From an uncultured Prevotellaceae bacterium (GTDB lineage Bacteria > Bacteroidota > Bacteroidia > Bacteroidales > Bacteroidaceae), in contig CALBJW010000113.1 in assembly GCA_937893145.1 (NCBI GenBank), positions 1-28,320 on the forward strand: a stretch of 28,320 bases of DNA, given 5' to 3'. The notes beneath the pieces are model-generated. The model worked only from the letters and a program-made list of their open reading frames with translations. It was not told the DNA's origin and searched no databases. Shown piece after piece: positions 23,263-28,320 of this stretch. A program made the position numbers and the translations under genes. Within the stretch, counting starts at the first letter, position 1, and each line of letters starts with the position of its first letter.

Positions 23263-25011
23263 TTACTCCAGTGGGAGGAACCAGTTCTTCTTGTCTGAGA
23301 GTTTGGTGAAGAGAGCAGCGTTGAGAGTACCGTCGCGACGTGCTACCTTGTCGGCAAGGAAGATAGGGTCGTTGCGATGGAGGGAGAGACGCATGAGGTC
23401 GTAGTAGCGGAGTCCTTCAGCTGCGGTCTCGAGTGCCATCTCGTCGCATATCTTGTTCTCGACATAGAGGATGGAGTCGGAGAGGGTGGCGAGGCGGTCG
23501 ATGGTGCCTGTAGCCTTGTTGAAACCAATGACGTATGTGGTGTCGGCATTGGCATCGCCACATCCACGAGAGTGGATACCCATAGTGTTGCTGCGGTCGA
23601 AGGTGTATTCGCTGAATGAGATGAGGTCGCCTGCTGCCTCTCGTTCGTAGTCTGGAAGGAATGGTGTCATGTAGTCCTGTGACCAGTAGTCCTTGCAGAG
23701 ACCGAACTTGAGTACGCAGAAGGCTGCGTTTGGATAGCCTGCACGGTTGAGTGCTTCTGCGTAGCGGAGATAGACGTGCTGGATGCGGTAGAGGCATACG
23801 GAGGTCTGTGATTGGTACTTGTTGCACTGCTGGCGAACGGCTGAGAAGGCGTTGCTTGCCGATGGGTTGGCACGGAGGGTGTAGATGCTCTGCTGGCGAA
23901 GGTCACCACGAAGGGAGTTGCTCGCAAAGAAGGTGGTGTCGCTTGGTGCGATGGTGTCGGAAAGGGATGTGAGAGGGTCGGTCTCTATCATCACAAAACG
24001 CTGTGACTGTGACAGTTCGTCGTAGGCAGGAGAGTGGGTTGCCTGGTAGAAGTAGTTGTTCTTCTCGGTAGAGTTGAACACATCTGGAAGGCGTGTGATG
24101 ATACCGTCGTATTCTGTTTCCTCCATTGGGATGAGGGTGAGCAACTGTCCTCTTTGTGTAGAGGTGAAGGTCGATGCATAAGCATCGCCGATGTTCTCGA
24201 AATTGCGGTTTGACCATCTAACATAGTTGTTGAGGATAGGATGGGTGTCGCCCTGCTTTGTGAAGTAGTCGTGATAGTACTTGGCTGCCTCCTGATAGCG
24301 TCCTGCCCAGAGACAGAGGTCGCCGAGAAGCACTCGCACAGGGATGTAGAAGAACTGTGAGTCGTAGTTGCCGATGGCACCGTACTGTGGTGTCTTGGTA
24401 TCGACGTATGGTGCGAGGTCGTCGATGAAGTAGTTGGCAATCTGCTCTACATCGTAGTGAGGGTAGAGTGATGGGTCTGCTTCCTTCTCTGTGAGGATAG
24501 GCTGTGTGTAGAATGGCACGCTGCCATAGTTGATGGCAAGCTGGAGGTAGGTCCACGCACGGAAGGCAGAGATGGCTGCATATTCCTTCTCGAACACACG
24601 GTCGCCACGCTTCATGAGTGTGGTGTCGGCATTGGCAAGGAAGTAGTTGCAGTTCTGGATGATGGCGTAGTAGTCGCGTGCATCGTTGTATGGGTTGGTG
24701 GCATCAGCCTCGAAGTTGGCAAGTGCCTGAAGGTCGAGTGAGGCATGGTCTGTGAGCGAAGTGAGGTCGCCGCGCAGTTCTCCGAGCAGGATGGTGCGGT
24801 CGGCTATCTTCTGCAGCTTGTTCACGATGCCGATGAGGGAATAGACTGTGTCGTTTGGTGTGGAGAGGGTGTTGTCTTCCACAAACGATACGAGGTCGGA
24901 GTCAGCCTTGGTACATGAGCTGAGGGGGAAGAATGAGGTGCTGAGCGTGAAGAGCCCGAGCATCAACACGCCTACACCTTTCTTTAATGTATGATTATTT
25001 GTGAAGTTCAT
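23263..25011 (-). CDS. SusD/RagB-like outer-membrane lipoprotein
   Basis: A 582-residue protein with a lipoprotein signal. Its lipobox LSSC places the lipidated cysteine near residue 33. The family's helical TPR-type core is visible in YYAIIQNCNYFLANADTTLM, EKEYAAISAFRAWTYLQLAINYGSVPFYTQPI and IPVRVLLGDLCLWAGRYQEAAKYYHDYF. The C-terminal YLRYAEALNRAGYPNAAF and EGLRYYDLMRL are hallmark SusD motifs. It acts as the glycan-binding lid on the SusC transporter encoded 13 nt upstream, with which it forms an operon. GC content is visibly higher than in the first susCD pair and codon use differs, which may mean a different history. Ligand unknown. Confidence 0.95.
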   Translation of the reverse strand: MNFTNNHTLKKGVGVLMLGLFTLSTSFFPLSSCTKADSDLVSFVEDNTLSTPNDTVYSLIGIVNKLQKIADRTILLGELRGDLTSLTDHASLDLQALANFEADATNPYNDARDYYAIIQNCNYFLANADTTLMKRGDRVFEKEYAAISAFRAWTYLQLAINYGSVPFYTQPILTEKEADPSLYPHYDVEQIANYFIDDLAPYVDTKTPQYGAIGNYDSQFFYIPVRVLLGDLCLWAGRYQEAAKYYHDYFTKQGDTHPILNNYVRWSNRNFENIGDAYASTFTSTQRGQLLTLIPMEETEYDGIITRLPDVFNSTEKNNYFYQATHSPAYDELSQSQRFVMIETDPLTSLSDTIAPSDTTFFASNSLRGDLRQQSIYTLRANPSASNAFSAVRQQCNKYQSQTSVCLYRIQHVYLRYAEALNRAGYPNAAFCVLKFGLCKDYWSQDYMTPFLPDYEREAAGDLISFSEYTFDRSNTMGIHSRGCGDANADTTYVIGFNKATGTIDRLATLSDSILYVENKICDEMALETAAEGLRYYDLMRLSLHRNDPIFLADKVARRDGTLNAALFTKLSDKKNWFLPLE

Positions 25012-25024
25012 TTTGGTTGAAGTA

Positions 25025-28000
25025 TTACAAGTTAATCTTTAATCCGAGAGCTACGCTGCGACCTGAAGGGATGAGACCGCGGTCGATGCCCATGCCGAGA
25101 ACAGAGTTGGACATGGCATTCTCTGGGTCGGCACCGAGGTAGCGAGTGACGGTGAAGAGGTTGTAGCCTGCTGCCCAGATGGTGAGTCCCTGCATGTATG
25201 CTGAACGGATAGGGATGCGGTAGCTGAGAGTGATGTTCTTGAGCTTGAGGTACGAACCATCCTCTATCCAACGGTCAGAGAAACGGCTGTTGCCCATAGG
25301 GTCGAGGAAGGATGCTCGTGGCACGGTAGTCTCCTGACCGTCATGAGTCCAGCGGGCAAGCATGTGGGTGGTCTGGTTGTAGAAGTACGAACCCGACTCG
25401 AGGATGCTGCGCTGGTAGTTGTAGATGTCGTTTCCGAGTGAGTAGTTGAACGATGCAAAGAGGGAGAGGTTCTTCCAAGATAGTTTAGTGCTGAAGTTGC
25501 CGTAGATGTCAGGGTTTGGATCACCGATAATCTGCATGTCCTTCTCGTTGATGCACTTGTCACCGTTGATGTCCTGGAACTTCATGTCACCAGCCTGGAA
25601 GTAGGTTCTTGCACCTGTGTTGGATGTGATGAACTGCTGTGCCTCTGCTGCCTCTGCTGCGTTGATATAGACACCATCTGTCTTGTAGCCGTAGAAGAGA
25701 CCTGGAGCACTACCCACCTCTGTGAGGATAGTGGCATCGTAGAGGTTGGTAGTCATAGACTGTGCGTTGCGTGGAAGACGCTTAATCTGGCTCTTGTAGT
25801 GACCTACGCTTGCACCGAGAGACCACTTCCAGTCCTTTGTGGAGAGGAGCTTGATGTCGATGTTGGCATTAAATCCTTCGTTGTGGATGCGCCCGTCGTT
25901 AAGCCAGTTGGTCTTGAGACCAGAGATGTAGGAGAGGGTGCCGAGTGTGAGGAGGTTGTAGGTGTTGGCATTGAAGTAGTTGAAGCCAACGAAGAGGCGG
26001 TTGTTGATGAACGAGCCCTGAAGACCTACAGTAGCACGGGCTGTTGTCTCCCACTGGAGGCGTGTGTTACCGATGTTGGACATGGTGATACCAGAGAGGG
26101 AGTTGAACACCTTACCTGCTGTGAAGTATGTGCGCGAAGCGGTAGTGTTGATATTGTCGTTACCGAGAAGGTCGAATCCGGCATTGATCTTGAGGAAGTT
26201 GATGCCTCGATTAGGACGGAACCACTTCTCGTTTGTGAGTACCCATGCAGCCTCGACAGAAGGGAAGAAACCGAATGCGTAGTTGCCAATCTTCACACCT
26301 TCGTTGGCATCAACACCGAACTTGCTCGAACCGTCCATAGCGACACCTGCCGAGAGGTAGTAGCGTTCGAGGTAGTTGTAGTCGGCTGTGAGGTAGTATG
26401 TCACATCGATGTCGTTGTTGTCGATACCGTCTGTCTGCTTGTACTTGAGCGATGAAGACATGTTAGGTGTCTTGTCGTTACCTGTGTTGTAACCAATCTG
26501 TGTGTTGAGGTGGTATGTGTCGTGGAGGTAACGGAATCCTGCACGAGCCGAGATGTAGTGGCCACCATAACGATGGTTGAACATGCCGTAGAAGTCGTTC
26601 ATCACGGTAATCTGACGACCTGCAAGGGCTGAAGCACAGTTCTCAACCTTGCCGATACCCTTCACCTCGTAGTCTGGTACACCATTGGTTGGGAGGTAGT
26701 AGTTTTCATCTGTGTTGATGAGTTGGAAGGCGAACTGGTCGGCTATTGCCCATGAGCGGTTGATGTCCCAGCGTGGTGTAACGCTGAGGTTGACCATACG
26801 GTTGCCGAAGTAGTTCTTGTTTCCACCCTCTGCATTGCGAAGGAGTGCAACAGGGTTGGCAAGTGATGTGGTGTAGTCGGAACGACTTGTCACTACATCA
26901 GAGAGGTAGTCGTCAGCCTCTGCCAAGTAGTTGGAGATGTTGCCCTTTGTGTCGAATGCGTATGGAGAGAGGAATGGAGACTTGATGAGGGAGAGGAAGC
27001 CTGGAGCAGAGATGATACCATCAGTGACATCAGTCTTCACACCATCGTCGCGAAGGTTGCGAGTGACATCGGAATAGCTTGCATCGAAACGAACGCTGAT
27101 GTCCTTTGTGACAAAGATATCAGAGTTGAGACGAAGGTTGAAGCGATTGAACGAGAAGTCCTGAAGGGTAGCATCACCACCAGCATATCCGACCGAGAGG
27201 TTGTAGTTGGCTACATCATCACCACCCTGAACATTGATGGAGTAGTTCTGAGTGAACGCCTGGCGATATGTCTCCTTTGTCCAGTCTGTACTGTTGTGGT
27301 ACATGTTGTAGTAGTGGTAGTTAGGGTCGGTCTGGAGGAACTTGAACGAGTTGTCCTTTGTGCCTGTTGTACCGATGAGTTCAGAAGCATAGACGCGGAA
27401 CTGCTGTGAGTTCATGAGTTCTGGAATCTTAGGGAGCATCTCGTACGAACCACCTATGCTGACATCAATCTTTGTAGCCATCGACTTGTTGCGCTTGGTC
27501 TCGATGATAAGCACACCGTTGGCTCCCTTTGCTCCGTAGATGGCAGCACCATTCTTGAGTACGGAAACCTTCTCGATGTCCTCGACCATGATGTTTGTGA
27601 GGATGTTGTTGAAGAAGCCGTCGTGGAGCGATACGCCATCGTACTGCATGTTCTGGATGACACCATCGATGATGACGAGTGGCTGTGCGTTGGTGTTGAG
27701 CGAGTTGATACCGTTCATGAACATACGAACGCCCTGTGAGCTCTGTCCGCTACGAAGGGTGGTGTACATATCGCCACCAAGCGACTCCTGAATCTGGTTG
27801 TCGATTGAGATGTCGTTGTTGTTGTATGTGGCGAGTACAGTCTTCTTGTTGATGGCTGTGATGGACTTGTTGAATGTCTCATTGAAGAGGGAAGAGTAGA
27901 TAGTCACATCAGCCACCTTGCCTGTGGTGCCGATAGGCTGCTGAACCATTGCATAGCCTTCACCGCTGAAGATGAGGGAAGTGACATGCTTTGGTAGTTT

Positions 28001-28237
28001 GATGGTGTATTCACCATTATCGTCGGTCATGGCTGAGTAGCGTGCGTTGTTGAATGCCTGTACACGAATACCCACTGCTGGCTGATTGGTTGATGCGTCG
28101 ATAACACGGCCCTTCCATTCGGTTGTAGCTTCCTTTGGTGCTTTGTTTTGTGCTGAGGCACCGATGAGGAGGAGCGATGAGTGGAGGATGAGTGTGAGGA
28201 CGAGTGCAAGTGCCTTTTTATTCATATTAGTTTTCAT
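25025..28237 (-). CDS. SusC/RagA-like TonB-linked outer-membrane transporter, divergent type
   Basis: A 1070-residue protein with a signal peptide ending near residue 30 (GASAQ). A carboxypeptidase-regulatory-like domain follows at about 40-115 (GRVIDASTNQPAVGIRVQAF). The plug carries NTNAQPLVIIDGVIQNM and AIYGAKGANGVLIIETKR. The barrel ends LGLKINL, with the usual SusC loop QDINGDKCINEKDMQIIGDP before the last strands. The VVIGYGTQ-type TonB box seen in the other SusC here is missing; SLFNETFNKSITAINKK occupies that region. The start at 28237 overlaps the stop of the upstream gene (ATGA) and is preceded by a strong AGGAGGT Shine-Dalgarno-like stretch. A second ATG four codons in (MNKKALAL) is also possible. 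It pairs with the SusD-like gene 13 nt downstream. Confidence 0.95.
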   Translation of the reverse strand: MKTNMNKKALALVLTLILHSSLLLIGASAQNKAPKEATTEWKGRVIDASTNQPAVGIRVQAFNNARYSAMTDDNGEYTIKLPKHVTSLIFSGEGYAMVQQPIGTTGKVADVTIYSSLFNETFNKSITAINKKTVLATYNNNDISIDNQIQESLGGDMYTTLRSGQSSQGVRMFMNGINSLNTNAQPLVIIDGVIQNMQYDGVSLHDGFFNNILTNIMVEDIEKVSVLKNGAAIYGAKGANGVLIIETKRNKSMATKIDVSIGGSYEMLPKIPELMNSQQFRVYASELIGTTGTKDNSFKFLQTDPNYHYYNMYHNSTDWTKETYRQAFTQNYSINVQGGDDVANYNLSVGYAGGDATLQDFSFNRFNLRLNSDIFVTKDISVRFDASYSDVTRNLRDDGVKTDVTDGIISAPGFLSLIKSPFLSPYAFDTKGNISNYLAEADDYLSDVVTSRSDYTTSLANPVALLRNAEGGNKNYFGNRMVNLSVTPRWDINRSWAIADQFAFQLINTDENYYLPTNGVPDYEVKGIGKVENCASALAGRQITVMNDFYGMFNHRYGGHYISARAGFRYLHDTYHLNTQIGYNTGNDKTPNMSSSLKYKQTDGIDNNDIDVTYYLTADYNYLERYYLSAGVAMDGSSKFGVDANEGVKIGNYAFGFFPSVEAAWVLTNEKWFRPNRGINFLKINAGFDLLGNDNINTTASRTYFTAGKVFNSLSGITMSNIGNTRLQWETTARATVGLQGSFINNRLFVGFNYFNANTYNLLTLGTLSYISGLKTNWLNDGRIHNEGFNANIDIKLLSTKDWKWSLGASVGHYKSQIKRLPRNAQSMTTNLYDATILTEVGSAPGLFYGYKTDGVYINAAEAAEAQQFITSNTGARTYFQAGDMKFQDINGDKCINEKDMQIIGDPNPDIYGNFSTKLSWKNLSLFASFNYSLGNDIYNYQRSILESGSYFYNQTTHMLARWTHDGQETTVPRASFLDPMGNSRFSDRWIEDGSYLKLKNITLSYRIPIRSAYMQGLTIWAAGYNLFTVTRYLGADPENAMSNSVLGMGIDRGLIPSGRSVALGLKINL

Positions 28238-28320
28238 TTGCGTACCTCCTTTCTTGATTTAGCGGCAGCGTTCTCCTTCTCCTGCTCTTCGGCGAGGATA
28301 TCCTCGTCTGTGATAGGTTT
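28234..28320 (-). CDS. C-terminal tail of an unidentified upstream gene (partial)
   Basis: The last 28 codons of an open frame enter from the window edge and end in TGA at 28234-28236, overlapping the SusC start by 4 nt. The tail is Lys/Glu/Ala-rich (DEDILAEEQEKENAAAKSRK) and probably helical or disordered and cytoplasmic. No family can be named from so little. The ATGA overlap shows that it is in the same operon as the SusC/SusD pair. Confidence 0.65.
   Translation of the reverse strand, partial: KPITDEDILAEEQEKENAAAKSRKEVRK

Overview
The window looks like a chromosomal fragment of a gut or rumen Bacteroidales, most likely Prevotella or a close relative. The evidence is two SusC/SusD pairs, a hybrid two-component regulator of the kind that controls polysaccharide utilization loci (PULs), genes preceded by TAnnTTTG-type -7 boxes rather than sigma70 boxes, and Bacteroidetes-style secretion signals. 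All genes except one (a BtuB-like receptor at 4372-6462) lie on the minus strand, so transcription mostly runs from high to low coordinates.

In transcription order on the minus strand: the tail of an unidentified gene (28320-28234) overlaps by ATGA a divergent SusC-like transporter (28237-25025), followed by its SusD-like lipoprotein (25011-23263). A 650-bp non-coding stretch follows, holding a repeated-arm terminator and a large nested palindrome. Next come two tandem paralogous small outer-membrane barrels (22606-21291), a GH43 enzyme (20954-18906), a GH51 alpha-L-arabinofuranosidase (18539-16557), a 1309-residue secreted multidomain protein with carbohydrate-binding-like modules and a possible T9SS sorting tail (16224-12295), and a 1345-residue hybrid two-component system (12093-8056). 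Together these suggest a PUL for arabinose-containing plant polysaccharides (arabinan or arabinoxylan). The enzymes release arabinose or xylose, the SusC/D pairs import oligosaccharides, and the HTCS senses them. Most of these genes have their own -7 box, and several have their own terminator, so they appear to be separate transcription units.

The low-coordinate third holds pdxJ (pyridoxine 5'-phosphate synthase) tightly coupled to a TIM-barrel-like protein of unknown function. These converge on the lone plus-strand TonB-dependent receptor with a shared terminator between them. Divergent from that receptor is a classical SusC (4106-858) with the N-terminal part of its SusD partner (832 to the window edge).

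The most unusual signal is non-coding. Two ~205-bp intergenic elements (18687-18892 and 21081-21284) flank the GH43 gene. Their outer parts are nearly identical and in the same orientation. Their 57-bp cores, bounded by 31-bp inverted repeats, are perfect reverse complements of each other. This is the footprint of a core that has flipped within an otherwise fixed element. A second structured region (22795-23232) contains a three-level nested palindrome and a terminator with four tandem copies of its 5' arm. No RNA genes, CRISPR arrays, transposases or recombinases were seen.
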